A stretch of DNA of 10,288 nucleotides from positions 1-10,288 of the forward strand of contig JAITED010000132.1 in the NCBI GenBank assembly GCA_031282235.1, in the 5' to 3' direction. This DNA comes from Propionibacteriaceae bacterium. Its GTDB lineage: Bacteria; Actinomycetota; Actinomycetes; Propionibacteriales; Propionibacteriaceae. Below the pieces are notes generated by a model. The model searched no databases and had not been told where the DNA came from. It saw nothing but the letters and a program-made list of their open reading frames with translations. This document shows, in pieces, positions 1-6,693 of this stretch. A program made the position numbers and the translations under genes. Position 1 is the stretch's first letter; every line of letters begins with the position of its first letter.

Positions 1-140
1 AGGCATTCGTCGCGCACTTCACAACGAGCGCACACCTTTTTGGCTTCCTCAATCTGGGCAAGCGCCGGCCCGGTGTTCCCGATAGGGAAAAAGAGTTCGG
101 GGTCTTCGTCGAGGCACGCGGCTTTATCACGCCAATCCAT
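1..140 (-). CDS. whiB1: WhiB1-type Fe-S transcriptional regulator (N-terminal part, cut by window edge)
   Basis: Partial gene: 46 complete codons, the rest lies outside the window. WhiB proteins are small actinobacterial regulators that bind a nitric-oxide- or oxygen-sensitive [4Fe-4S] cluster and act with the primary sigma factor. The start MDWRDKAACLDEDPELFFP and the following GNTGPALAQ stretch closely resemble WhiB1/WblE. All four cluster ligands are visible at Cys9, Cys37, Cys40 and Cys46, the same positions as in M. tuberculosis WhiB1. The GVWGG turn and the basic C-terminal DNA-binding tail are not in the window. An AGGAGC Shine-Dalgarno (minus strand, 152-157) supports the ATG. The gene lies 166 bases downstream of the GT87 pair on the same strand, so it probably has its own promoter in that gap. 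Confidence 0.93.
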   Translation of the reverse strand, partial: MDWRDKAACLDEDPELFFPIGNTGPALAQIEEAKKVCARCEVRDEC

Positions 141-226
141 CGGTTAATTAAGCTCCTGTCTTGCAAGCGCAGGGGAAACACACGGTCGCCCTAAAGGTTA
201 CACTGAAAAAGTCTCCATTACTAGGG

Positions 227-242
227 TGTAATAATAGTCACT
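227..242 (-). promoter_or_regulatory. Candidate CRP/GlxR-type operator upstream of whiB1
   Basis: On the minus strand this reads AGTGA-N6-TTACA, a 16-bp dyad matching 4 of 5 bases in each half of the CRP/GlxR consensus TGTGA-N6-TCACA. It lies 87-102 bases before the whiB1 ATG. In M. tuberculosis whiB1 is known to be controlled by the cAMP receptor protein Rv3676, so the location is sensible. No convincing -10/-35 pair could be assigned next to it. The call rests on the motif and position only. Confidence 0.38.
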
Positions 243-306
243 TAATCAAATAGCTGGCCTACGCCACGCGCAAATCTTTACGCTGTGGGCTTAACCGCAG
301 GCAAAA

Positions 307-1593
307 TCAGGATTTAATACGTCGCGCCGTCAGAAATGCCGCGATTAGGCCGCCCAGCGCCAGCGCCAACAGCGCCAAATTGCGCACCACCAGCAGCGCG
401 GTGGCTAACGTGCCCCCCAGATAGGGCTGTACCAGTGCGCCGTATGTTATGGGGTACACCGCCTGCGTGAGCGCGGCGGCGATGAGCGCCAACGACCCCC
501 CGGCGTATGCCATTAAGCGCCCCCCGAAAGAGGTGGGCAGTGACACCCCGAGCGCCAAAGGCCCTGCCAGCCAGAACAGGTACTGCGGGCTGAGGGTTTT
601 ATTCACCACCAGCAGCAGCAAAATAGCCGCCAACACCGCCGCTAGTTGCGCCACCAGAATCCGATGCGCCAGCGCTGGGGTTTCCGGAGTCGCACCCAAC
701 CGGTGTTGCCGCCACCACAGATAAGCGGAGTGCGACGCAATCAGCGCCCACGCCACTAGGAACGCCCAAGCCGAAACTTGCAGCCAGAACGGCACCGTCA
801 CCCCAAACACCTCATAGGCGTTGGCGCTGGTGAAACTGACCGTGTAGCCGCTATCGGGCAGGGCGTGTAGCGCCATCGGCCAAGTGGCGGGCACCGACTC
901 TATCTGTAGCCCGCGCGCCGACTGCCAGTGCAGCGGGGAGATACTCCGTTCCCAGCCCCCCAGCAGCAGCGAAGTCGTACCTAACGCCAGCCCCGCCACC
1001 GCGAACCCCACCAGCCGCCGCATCCCAGCGCGGTGCGGTGCGATAATCAGCGCAATCAACGCCGCAGGCCACAGCTTCAACCCGGCGGCCACTGCCATCG
1101 CAGCCCCTGCGGCGTGGTCGGAGGTGCCCAGCATAGCTAGCGAACAGCAGATAAGGCAGGCCACCATGATGTCCAACCGCACCCACAACAGCGGGCCGAT
1201 GGCCGCCGTAAATAGTATCCAGTAGCCAGCGGCGAGCGGAGAACGTTTCGTCAACACCGCCACCGCCGCCAAGTCGAACAGCGTCATAGCGAGACCGAAC
1301 GTCAACTCGAACGCCGCGAACTGCTCCCCGGAGATGAGGCGTATCAACCGCAGAAACCATACGATAGGCAGCGGATACTCCAACAAAGTGGCGGTGTCTT
1401 GCTCTGCCAGCGAGTTGAAGTAATACGCCACGTCGCCAGCGATGTAGCGGTAACGGTCGGCGTAAAGCCACAGCATCAGGGCGCGGGTGCCCAACCACAA
1501 CGCCACCAAAAACATTAGTGACAAGGTGTTTCGGGACAGCGGGAAAGCGTTCTGTGCAGGGGGATTTTCAGCGGATGATACGGGCGTATTCAC
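307..1593 (-). CDS. GT87/DUF2029-family polytopic membrane glycosyltransferase (second of a tandem pair)
   Basis: A 428-residue integral membrane protein made largely of hydrophobic helices. The first begins around residue 25 and the last runs about 405-422. Family signatures are a conserved Asp in the first extracytoplasmic loop (AGDV, Asp54), an EYP motif (72-74), KLWP (173-176), RGLQIES (227-233) and NKTLSPQY (331-338). GT87 enzymes such as mycobacterial PimE use polyprenyl-phosphate-mannose on the outer face of the membrane to add mannose to lipids or glycans. The acceptor cannot be told from sequence. The start is GTG; its GTGA overlaps the upstream paralogue's stop by 4 bases, implying translational coupling. 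It shares all the listed motifs with that neighbour and is 35 residues shorter. No clear terminator follows its stop. Confidence 0.85.
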   Translation of the reverse strand: MNTPVSSAENPPAQNAFPLSRNTLSLMFLVALWLGTRALMLWLYADRYRYIAGDVAYYFNSLAEQDTATLLEYPLPIVWFLRLIRLISGEQFAAFELTFGLAMTLFDLAAVAVLTKRSPLAAGYWILFTAAIGPLLWVRLDIMVACLICCSLAMLGTSDHAAGAAMAVAAGLKLWPAALIALIIAPHRAGMRRLVGFAVAGLALGTTSLLLGGWERSISPLHWQSARGLQIESVPATWPMALHALPDSGYTVSFTSANAYEVFGVTVPFWLQVSAWAFLVAWALIASHSAYLWWRQHRLGATPETPALAHRILVAQLAAVLAAILLLLVVNKTLSPQYLFWLAGPLALGVSLPTSFGGRLMAYAGGSLALIAAALTQAVYPITYGALVQPYLGGTLATALLVVRNLALLALALGGLIAAFLTARRIKS

Positions 1594-2981
1594 ATTTCCC
1601 CCTGCGCCGCGCCCGTTTTAGTGAGTTGGATGGTACGGAAGTGGTCAGGGTTGAGGAACCCCCACACCCAACGCAACAGTTCAACGAAGAACCACAGCAC
1701 CAGCAGGTTACGCGCCACCAGCACCAGAGTCACCGGCAGTTGCAGATACTTCAACCAGCCCACTTGGTCGCGTACCAATATGCTGTACGAGATGGGGTAG
1801 ACCAAGGTGGTGAGCAAGGTGAAACCCAACATCAGCGAGCTTAAACGTTTCAAGAGGTTGCGGTCGTGGTGGTAGTTCTGTTGCCACGGCGAGCGCACCC
1901 CCAAAACGGTGAACGCCGCCGCCATAGTGGGAGCCAGCCAAATCACGTACTGCGGGCTGAACGTCTTGTTGCTAACAATCAGCGCGGTGATGGTGAGCAG
2001 CATCAGTGCGGTGGCCTCAAACATGCGCCCCTGCCCCCGCAAACACCAAGCCGCCCCCGCAATCACCGGCAGCAGATAGCCGCACGCCCCCGCGATGGAG
2101 GCCGCTGCCGTCCAGAAAGGCACGTCGGAACCCCACACCTCAAAGGCTTGCCAGCGGCTGATAGCCACCGCGTAATCCCCGAGACCTAAAGCGCGCTCCA
2201 GCATCGGCACGGTAGCCCAGATGGACTCCACCTGTAGGCCGCGATCCCCCTGATACGACAGCGGCGAGATAAGCCGGGCCCAACCACCCCACGCCAGCGA
2301 AATCCCGGCGAGTACGATGCCCACGCTGGCCACGCCTGCGGTGACGGTGGTGTTGTGTTTACGCGACCCGCCCAGCAGCGCTGGCCACAGCAGCGCTGGC
2401 CACAGCTTGAAAGAGGCCCCCAACCCCACGAGACCGCCAGCGATAAAGTTGTGGCGGCGCAGCAGGAACATCAGCGCCCAACCGCAGGGTACGGCGGTGG
2501 CCAAATCGAAACGTAGATACGCCGTAGGGCCGATGAACGTCATAAACAGCGTCCAAAACAGCACCGCTTGGCCGCGCATCCGGCCACCTTTCAGCCACAG
2601 CGAGTAGGTGAATGCGGCGTCTAACACCAGGTTGATAACGACAAACGCGATGACGTATCCGATTTCGGAACCGCCGCCGAGCAGGTATGGGAGGTAGAGG
2701 AACAGCACTGCCGGAGTGGGGTACTCCTGCATCAACTGGGCGGGGCCGAGTTGGCCGACCAGCGCCACCCGGTCGTAGTAGTAGTAGACATCTCCCTGCG
2801 CGCCGCCGATGACCGCCCAGATGGTGAATACGATGAGTCTGGCTCCCAGCCACAGCAGCAGTAAGAAACTGGCGTTCGCTAAACGTTCATGGGTGAAGAA
2901 ACCGCGGGCTCTGTTGAGCCAGGGTTGCCGCGACGTTGGGTTTAAGACCGTAGCACCCACAGGGGCGGGCAGTACGCTCAT
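1590..2981 (-). CDS. GT87/DUF2029-family polytopic membrane glycosyltransferase (first of a tandem pair)
   Basis: A 463-residue polytopic membrane protein with the same motif order as the downstream gene: GDVYYYYD (63-70) in the first outer loop, EYP (86-88), KLWP (192-195), RGLQVES (247-253), NKTFSPQY (338-345) and YPISYS (395-400). This places it in the GT-C-fold GT87/DUF2029 family, polyprenyl-phosphate-mannose-dependent transferases that act on the periplasmic side; the exact substrate is unknown. The ATG is supported by a full AGGAGG four bases upstream. The two genes overlap by GTGA, so they are one operon and a likely ancient tandem duplication. An exact 15-bp duplication (2374-2403) repeats WPALL just after KLWP, which the paralogue lacks. 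The gene begins only 64 bases after the end of tRNA-Arg on the same strand. Confidence 0.87.
   Translation of the reverse strand: MSVLPAPVGATVLNPTSRQPWLNRARGFFTHERLANASFLLLLWLGARLIVFTIWAVIGGAQGDVYYYYDRVALVGQLGPAQLMQEYPTPAVLFLYLPYLLGGGSEIGYVIAFVVINLVLDAAFTYSLWLKGGRMRGQAVLFWTLFMTFIGPTAYLRFDLATAVPCGWALMFLLRRHNFIAGGLVGLGASFKLWPALLWPALLGGSRKHNTTVTAGVASVGIVLAGISLAWGGWARLISPLSYQGDRGLQVESIWATVPMLERALGLGDYAVAISRWQAFEVWGSDVPFWTAAASIAGACGYLLPVIAGAAWCLRGQGRMFEATALMLLTITALIVSNKTFSPQYVIWLAPTMAAAFTVLGVRSPWQQNYHHDRNLLKRLSSLMLGFTLLTTLVYPISYSILVRDQVGWLKYLQLPVTLVLVARNLLVLWFFVELLRWVWGFLNPDHFRTIQLTKTGAAQGEM
2374..2403 (-). repeat. Exact 15-bp in-frame tandem duplication inside the GT87 gene
   Basis: AGCAGCGCTGGCCAC (plus-strand reading) occurs twice back to back. 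In the encoded protein it gives WPALLWPALL (residues 194-203), inserting five residues in or next to a membrane helix. The two copies are identical, which suggests a recent slippage event. Confidence 0.85.
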
Positions 2982-2985
2982 AAAA

Positions 2986-2991
2986 CCTCCT
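2986..2991 (-). promoter_or_regulatory. Shine-Dalgarno of the first GT87 gene
   Basis: Minus strand AGGAGG, four bases before the ATG. It sits immediately after the hairpin that follows tRNA-Arg, so the structured spacer directly abuts the ribosome binding site. Confidence 0.75.
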
Positions 2992-2994
2992 GCT

Positions 2995-3046
2995 GCTTGG
3001 GGCCTGCCGCCGGGTGTCTGTGTTCACCCGCAGTTGGTGCCCAAGC
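2995..3046 (-). other. Nested hairpin between tRNA-Arg and the GT87 mRNA
   Basis: A perfect 7-bp outer stem GCTTGGG/CCCAAGC (3040-3046 with 2995-3001) encloses a CTGC/GCAG pairing (with a small bulge) and a perfect GGGTG/CACCC stem with an 8-base loop. The outermost base is the tRNA discriminator position. No U-run follows in the direction of transcription, so it is not a standard intrinsic terminator. It more likely shapes 3' processing of the tRNA or the leader of the downstream mRNA; that role is inferred. Confidence 0.5.
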
Positions 3047-3117
3047 GCCCCCGGGGCGATTCGAACGCCCGCTCCCGGCTCCGGAGGCCGGTGCTCTATC
3101 CCCTGAGCTACGGGGGC
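3046..3117 (-). tRNA. tRNA-Arg, anticodon CCG
   Basis: The minus strand folds into a full cloverleaf. It has acceptor GCCCCCG/CGGGGGC (7 bp), D-stem GCTC/GAGC with loop AGGGGATA, and anticodon stem CCGGC/GCCGG with loop CTCCGGA. A 4-base variable loop is followed by T-stem GGGCG/CGCCC with loop TTCGAAT and discriminator G. The anticodon CCG lies at 3082-3084 and reads the arginine codon CGG. The 3' CCA is not encoded; GCTTGG follows, so CCA must be added after transcription. The gene lies divergent to lysA and just ahead of the GT87 pair. Confidence 0.97.
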
Positions 3118-3139
3118 TTAAGGAGTAACTGCCTTAAGC
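3116..3139 (-). other. Hairpin at the 5' end of tRNA-Arg
   Basis: Perfect 8-bp inverted repeat GCTTAAGG/CCTTAAGC with an 8-base loop. Its inner arm includes the first two nucleotides of the mature tRNA, so in the primary transcript it would compete with closing of the acceptor stem. It may guide RNase P processing or be incidental. Confidence 0.4.
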
Positions 3140-3144
3140 AGCGC

Positions 3145-3173
3145 TTTATGCCCCAGCTACACTACCGCACCAA
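3145..3173 (-). promoter_or_regulatory. Candidate promoter for tRNA-Arg (and possibly the GT87 genes)
   Basis: On the minus strand TTGGTG (3168-3173) and CATAAA (3145-3150) are separated by 17 bases, which places transcription start near 3138, about 20 bases before the tRNA. The match to sigma-70-type consensus is weak (3/6 and 4/6). Geometry and location are the main support. Confidence 0.3.
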
Positions 3174-3264
3174 CCTTAAGAACCGTACTTCGCGGCGCAG
3201 AAACTCGTAAAAACTCGCAACTGATAAGCTGCCAGCCCTTAAAAGACCATGAGAGAATGAACGG

Positions 3265-4632
3265 GTGAGTGAACACAATCCGGATGCTCCAGCTTGGTTG
3301 CAGCTGCCCAGCGACGTAAACGCGCTGTATGCATCGGCTTGGCCTACGAGTGCCCACCGCGATGCACAAGGGGTTTTGCGTTTCGCGGGGGTGAGCGCCA
3401 CCGAGCTAGTGGATACGTATGACACCCCGCTCTATCTGCTGGACGACGCTGAGTTTCAGCATCAGGCGTTGATGTATCGAGATGCGTTTGATGGTTATAC
3501 GGTGTACTACGCCTCTAAAGCGTTGCTGAATCGCACCGTGGTGCGGTGGGTGGCTAAAGCGGGGCTGGGGTTGGATGTCTGTAGCGGCAACGAACTGCGC
3601 TTAGCGTTGGAGGCGGAGTTCGACCCGGCGCGTATCACGCTGCACGGCAATAATAAGAGCTTGGATGAACTGGTGTTGGCGTGCGAGTCCGGGGTGGGAC
3701 GTATCGTAGTTGACTGCATGGATGAGTTGCTGCGTATTGAAAAGTTGATTTCTGACGGATTGAGCGCCCCTAAACTGCTGCTGCGCGTCAAAACTGGGGT
3801 GCAGGCGCACACCCACGAGTACATCGCCACCGCCCATGAGGATCAAAAGTTCGGGTTTTCGCTCAGCTCCGGGGCGGCGCTGGAGGCGTTGCAGTGGGCG
3901 CGCAGTAAAGGGTTGCCACTGGTGGGGATACACTCCCACATCGGCTCACAGATATTAAAGGTCTCCGGATTTATAACGGCTGCCCGCCGCTTGTTGGAAC
4001 TGCTAGCCGAATATCGGGATACGACTGGAGAGCAGTTGCCGGTGTTGTGCTTAGGTGGCGGGTTCGGAATCGTATACACCCCCGCCGACACCCCGCTGCC
4101 ACCGCATGACCTAGCCGCTGCGTTACGCGCCGTCCTGCCCAACGACTGCGCTCGCTTGGGTTTAGAACTGCCGCAACTAGCAATCGAACCGGGCAGAGCG
4201 ATAGTGGGGCCCTGCGGGGTGGCGCTCTATCGGGTTGGGGTGGTGAAGCAGGTCGAGCTGGAATCTGGCGGGAGCCGTACATACGTCGCCGTCGATGGCG
4301 GCATGAGCGATAACCCCCGCCCGGCTCTCTACGGTGCGGATTACAGCTGCGCGCTGGCCAATCGGGCATCGGATGCGGAGCCGGTGCTGGCACGGGTGGT
4401 GGGCAAACACTGCGAGTCGGGCGACATTTTGGTACGCGACTGCTATCTGCCCGCCGACGTGCGCCCGGATGACATTATCGCCATCGCCGCTGTTGGCGCG
4501 TACTGTCGCTCACTGTCGTCCAACTACAACATGGCGCTGCGCCCGCCGCTGGTGGCGCTCCGCACTGGGACGGCGCGGCTGATTGTGCGGCGGGAAACTT
4601 TTGCGGACTTGATGGCCACAGATGTCGGTTGA
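3265..4632 (+). CDS. lysA: Diaminopimelate decarboxylase
   Basis: PLP enzyme that decarboxylates meso-diaminopimelate to L-lysine, the last step of lysine synthesis, in the cytoplasm. It is 455 residues long, normal for actinobacterial LysA. The fold-type III barrel carries the Schiff-base lysine in YYASKAL (Lys85) and HGNNK (127-131). It also has HSHIGSQ (223-229), the phosphate-binding GGGFG (264-268) and EPGR (308-311). The C-terminal domain has the active-site cysteine in CESGD (383-387) and GAYCRSLSSNYN (411-422). The GTG start is chosen because both nearby ATGs hit stops within a few codons; a weak GAGAGA (3251-3256) precedes it. The frame runs past the start of a longer hom reading frame, but the real hom start lies 61 bases beyond the lysA stop. 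It is first gene of a lysA-hom-thrH operon; argS, often its neighbour in actinobacteria, is not in this window. Confidence 0.96.
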   Translation: MSEHNPDAPAWLQLPSDVNALYASAWPTSAHRDAQGVLRFAGVSATELVDTYDTPLYLLDDAEFQHQALMYRDAFDGYTVYYASKALLNRTVVRWVAKAGLGLDVCSGNELRLALEAEFDPARITLHGNNKSLDELVLACESGVGRIVVDCMDELLRIEKLISDGLSAPKLLLRVKTGVQAHTHEYIATAHEDQKFGFSLSSGAALEALQWARSKGLPLVGIHSHIGSQILKVSGFITAARRLLELLAEYRDTTGEQLPVLCLGGGFGIVYTPADTPLPPHDLAAALRAVLPNDCARLGLELPQLAIEPGRAIVGPCGVALYRVGVVKQVELESGGSRTYVAVDGGMSDNPRPALYGADYSCALANRASDAEPVLARVVGKHCESGDILVRDCYLPADVRPDDIIAIAAVGAYCRSLSSNYNMALRPPLVALRTGTARLIVRRETFADLMATDVG

Positions 4633-4642
4633 GACGAAAACC

Positions 4643-4660
4643 GGCATACTAAGGCATACT
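4643..4660 (+). repeat. GGCATACT direct repeat in the lysA-hom spacer
   Basis: Two exact copies of GGCATACT (4643-4650 and 4653-4660) sit one helical turn (10 bp) apart in the short lysA-hom gap, downstream of a TTGAGA (4629-4634). They could be an operator or alternative -10 elements, but the spacing to TTGAGA (10 or 20) is not standard. Function not assigned. Confidence 0.3.
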
Positions 4661-4683
4661 TGTGGGCAGTTCTTGGAACCACC

Positions 4684-4688
4684 GGAGG
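4684..4688 (+). promoter_or_regulatory. Shine-Dalgarno that fixes the hom start
   Basis: GGAGG five bases before ATG 4694. The frame is open back to an ATG at 4622, but that start overlaps lysA, has no comparable ribosome binding site, and would add 24 residues unlike any homoserine dehydrogenase N terminus. Confidence 0.75.
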
Positions 4689-4693
4689 AAAAC

Positions 4694-6004
4694 ATGGGTG
4701 AACAATCAGGCGGTAACAAACCGTTGCGGATAGCGCTGCTGGGGTGCGGCACTGTCGGCTTGCAGGTGGCGCGGCTGCTGATTGAGCGCGCTGCCGAGTT
4801 AGCGGCGCAGATTGGCCGCGACTTTGAGATTGTGGGGGTTGCGGTACGCGACTTGACTAAACCGCGCCCTGGTATCCCGGCTGACTGGCTCACTGATGAT
4901 GCCGCCGGGCTTATCATCCGTAGTCAACCCGATATTGTTGTGGAACTCATCGGTGGCCTTGAACCAGCAGAGACACTGATACGCACCGCGTTTGCGAACG
5001 GAGCAGCGGTAGTCACTGCCAACAAGATGCTGCTGGGAGACCAAGGCCAAGAGCTGTTTGCGCAGGCGCAGTCTGCCGGTGTTGACCTCTTTTTTGAGGC
5101 GGCGGTGGCTGGTGCTATCCCCATTGTGCGACCGTTGCGGGAGAGCCTAGTGGGGGAGCGTATCACCGAGATAGTGGGGGTCGTGAACGGCACCACCAAC
5201 TTTATTATTGAGCAGATGGCGACGAAAGGGATGGCGTTTGACGCCGCCTTGGCGCAGGCGAAACAGTTGGGTTACGCCGAGGAGGACGCGAGCGCCGATG
5301 TCAGCGGGCGCGATGCCGCCGCTAAAACTGCGCTGTTGGCGTCGTTAGGATTCCATACGTGGGTGAACTCGGGGCAGGTGTACCGGGAGGGCATCACCGC
5401 GCTCACCCCAGAGGATTTTCAAGCCGCCCGCACGATTGGTTGCGTCATCAAGCTGTTGGCTGTGGCCACCCTGTCTGCTGACGGCGCGGTGAGCGCCCGG
5501 GTGCATCCTGCGTTGGTGCCCGCCGACCACACGCTAGCCACCGTCTCCGGTGCCTATAACGCCATCTTTTTGGAGTCCGAACACGCCGGTAAGTTGGCGT
5601 TTTTTGGGCCGGGAGCCGGGGGAGTGCCGACCGCAACGGCGGTCATCGGTGACATCGTGACGGTGGGGCGCAACCGGATTCGCGGCGTCACCACTAGGGT
5701 GCAGGTGTCGGAGCGCGCCTTGCCGGTGCAGGGCATGGGGCAGGTCGCCAGCCATTACTTCCTCAGATTCCAAGTAGCAGATGCGCCCGGCATTCTGGCG
5801 CGCGTTGGTGAGGTGTTTGCTCGCCATAACATCAGCGTGCGCAGCCTGAACCAAGCCTCGGATGCCGACGCTACTGGGCGAGTGCAACTCACCGCCCTCA
5901 CCCATCTGGTGTTAGAGGCCGACATGCAGGCGTGTCTAGCGGAGTTGTCGCACAACGATTTCGTGAACGGCGAACTGCGTATGTTGCGCGTTTGGGGGCT
6001 GTAG
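4694..6004 (+). CDS. hom: Homoserine dehydrogenase with C-terminal ACT domain
   Basis: Reduces L-aspartate-4-semialdehyde to L-homoserine with NAD(P)H, the branch point to threonine and methionine. From ATG 4694 the product is 436 residues, typical for the monofunctional actinobacterial enzyme. Visible parts are the Rossmann loop GCGTVG (17-22), TANK (108-111), NGTTN (165-169) and the family signature GYAEEDASADVSGRDAAAK (193-211) with the catalytic lysine at its end. GPGAGG (305-310) follows. A C-terminal ACT domain starts near HYFLRFQVADAPGILARVGE (354-373) and usually mediates feedback inhibition by threonine. It is followed four bases after its stop by thrH, so the two are cotranscribed and probably coupled. 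Confidence 0.96.
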   Translation: MGEQSGGNKPLRIALLGCGTVGLQVARLLIERAAELAAQIGRDFEIVGVAVRDLTKPRPGIPADWLTDDAAGLIIRSQPDIVVELIGGLEPAETLIRTAFANGAAVVTANKMLLGDQGQELFAQAQSAGVDLFFEAAVAGAIPIVRPLRESLVGERITEIVGVVNGTTNFIIEQMATKGMAFDAALAQAKQLGYAEEDASADVSGRDAAAKTALLASLGFHTWVNSGQVYREGITALTPEDFQAARTIGCVIKLLAVATLSADGAVSARVHPALVPADHTLATVSGAYNAIFLESEHAGKLAFFGPGAGGVPTATAVIGDIVTVGRNRIRGVTTRVQVSERALPVQGMGQVASHYFLRFQVADAPGILARVGEVFARHNISVRSLNQASDADATGRVQLTALTHLVLEADMQACLAELSHNDFVNGELRMLRVWGL

Positions 6005-6008
6005 CACC

Positions 6009-6629
6009 ATGTGGGTTGCAGGTCTTGATTTAGAGGGGGTGCTTGTCCCCGAGATTTGGGTGAACGTTGCGGAGCGTACCGGCATCGCGGAACTGCGGCT
6101 CACCACCCGTGAGATAGCGGATTACGACGAACTGATGACCCATCGGATGCGAGTGTTATACGAAAACGGACTGCGTTTGAGCGACATCCAGCGGGTGATT
6201 GCGGGGATGCAGCCCTACGACGGGGCGGTGGAGTTTCTGCAGTGGCTACGGGAGTTGGGCGAAGTGCTGATTCTCTCCGATACGTTCATCCAGTTTGCCC
6301 GCCCGCTGATTGCGCAGTTGGGCGGCCCCACCATCCTCTGCCACTCCCTAGTGGTGAAAGACGACCGTATTGTCGATTATCAGGTGCGGTTGTCGGATCA
6401 GAAGCGGGCTGCGATACGCGCGTTCCAAGGGCTTAACTTCCAAACTATCGCGGTGGGGGATTCGTATAACGATTTGGCGATGCTCGCCGCAGCTGACATC
6501 GGGGCGCTGTTCCGTCCCCCTTTGAGCGTGATGTCGGAACACCCGGAACTGCCGGTGGCTCAGGAGTACTCCGAGTTGGAGGCGCTGATAGCGGCGCGAA
6601 TGGCCGCGCTACAAGACGAACTGTCGTAA
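6009..6629 (+). CDS. thrH: ThrH-type phosphoserine phosphatase / homoserine phosphotransferase (HAD family)
   Basis: A 206-residue HAD-superfamily enzyme that resembles Pseudomonas aeruginosa ThrH (205 residues) over its whole length. ThrH dephosphorylates phosphoserine and can transfer that phosphate to homoserine, making O-phosphohomoserine without ATP. Motif I is DLEGVLVPE (7-15) with nucleophile Asp7 and the unusual Glu9 in place of the second Asp, a ThrH hallmark. Motif II is LSDT (Ser90), motif III Lys132, and motif IV GDSYND (150-155; Asp151, Asp155). ATG lies four bases after the hom stop, with GGGGG (5994-5998) inside the hom end as a weak ribosome binding site. It sits where most actinobacteria carry thrC and thrB. 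The family call is firm; homoserine phosphorylation in this organism is inferred from context. Confidence 0.92.
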   Translation: MWVAGLDLEGVLVPEIWVNVAERTGIAELRLTTREIADYDELMTHRMRVLYENGLRLSDIQRVIAGMQPYDGAVEFLQWLRELGEVLILSDTFIQFARPLIAQLGGPTILCHSLVVKDDRIVDYQVRLSDQKRAAIRAFQGLNFQTIAVGDSYNDLAMLAAADIGALFRPPLSVMSEHPELPVAQEYSELEALIAARMAALQDELS

Positions 6630-6645
6630 TTTACGGTGTGCCTTT

Positions 6646-6673
6646 TTGTGCTATGGCTAACGTCTGATATTCT
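6646..6673 (+). promoter_or_regulatory. Candidate rho promoter
   Basis: TTGTGC (6646-6651) and TATTCT (6668-6673) lie 16 bases apart just after the thrH stop. The -10 fits the actinobacterial TANNNT pattern; the -35 match is weak. It would give a leader of about 170 bases. No intrinsic terminator was found between thrH and rho, so read-through from the lysA operon is also possible. Confidence 0.33.
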
Positions 6674-6693
6674 AATTGCTGGTATCGGATTCG

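Noticed and set aside
851..1498. 215-codon minus-strand reading frame inside the downstream GT87 gene
   Set aside because: It overlaps the GT87 frame on the same strand and reads as Arg/Gly/Ala-rich out-of-frame translation. The GT87 frame has all family motifs without interruption, so this is not a frameshifted piece.
2359..2853. 164-codon minus-strand frame inside the upstream GT87 gene
   Set aside because: Out-of-frame shadow of an intact gene; no signature or start context.
3118..3264. T-box or riboswitch before lysA
   Set aside because: No T-box sequence, no lysine-riboswitch core, and the only strong dyad belongs to the tRNA 5' flank on the other strand.
4622..4693. N-terminal extension of hom overlapping lysA
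   Set aside because: No ribosome binding site and the extra 24 residues do not resemble the family, whereas ATG 4694 has GGAGG at good spacing and leads straight into the Rossmann strand.
6630..6660. Possible intrinsic terminator after thrH (T-run at 6643-6647)
   Set aside because: The T-run is not preceded by a stable GC-rich stem.
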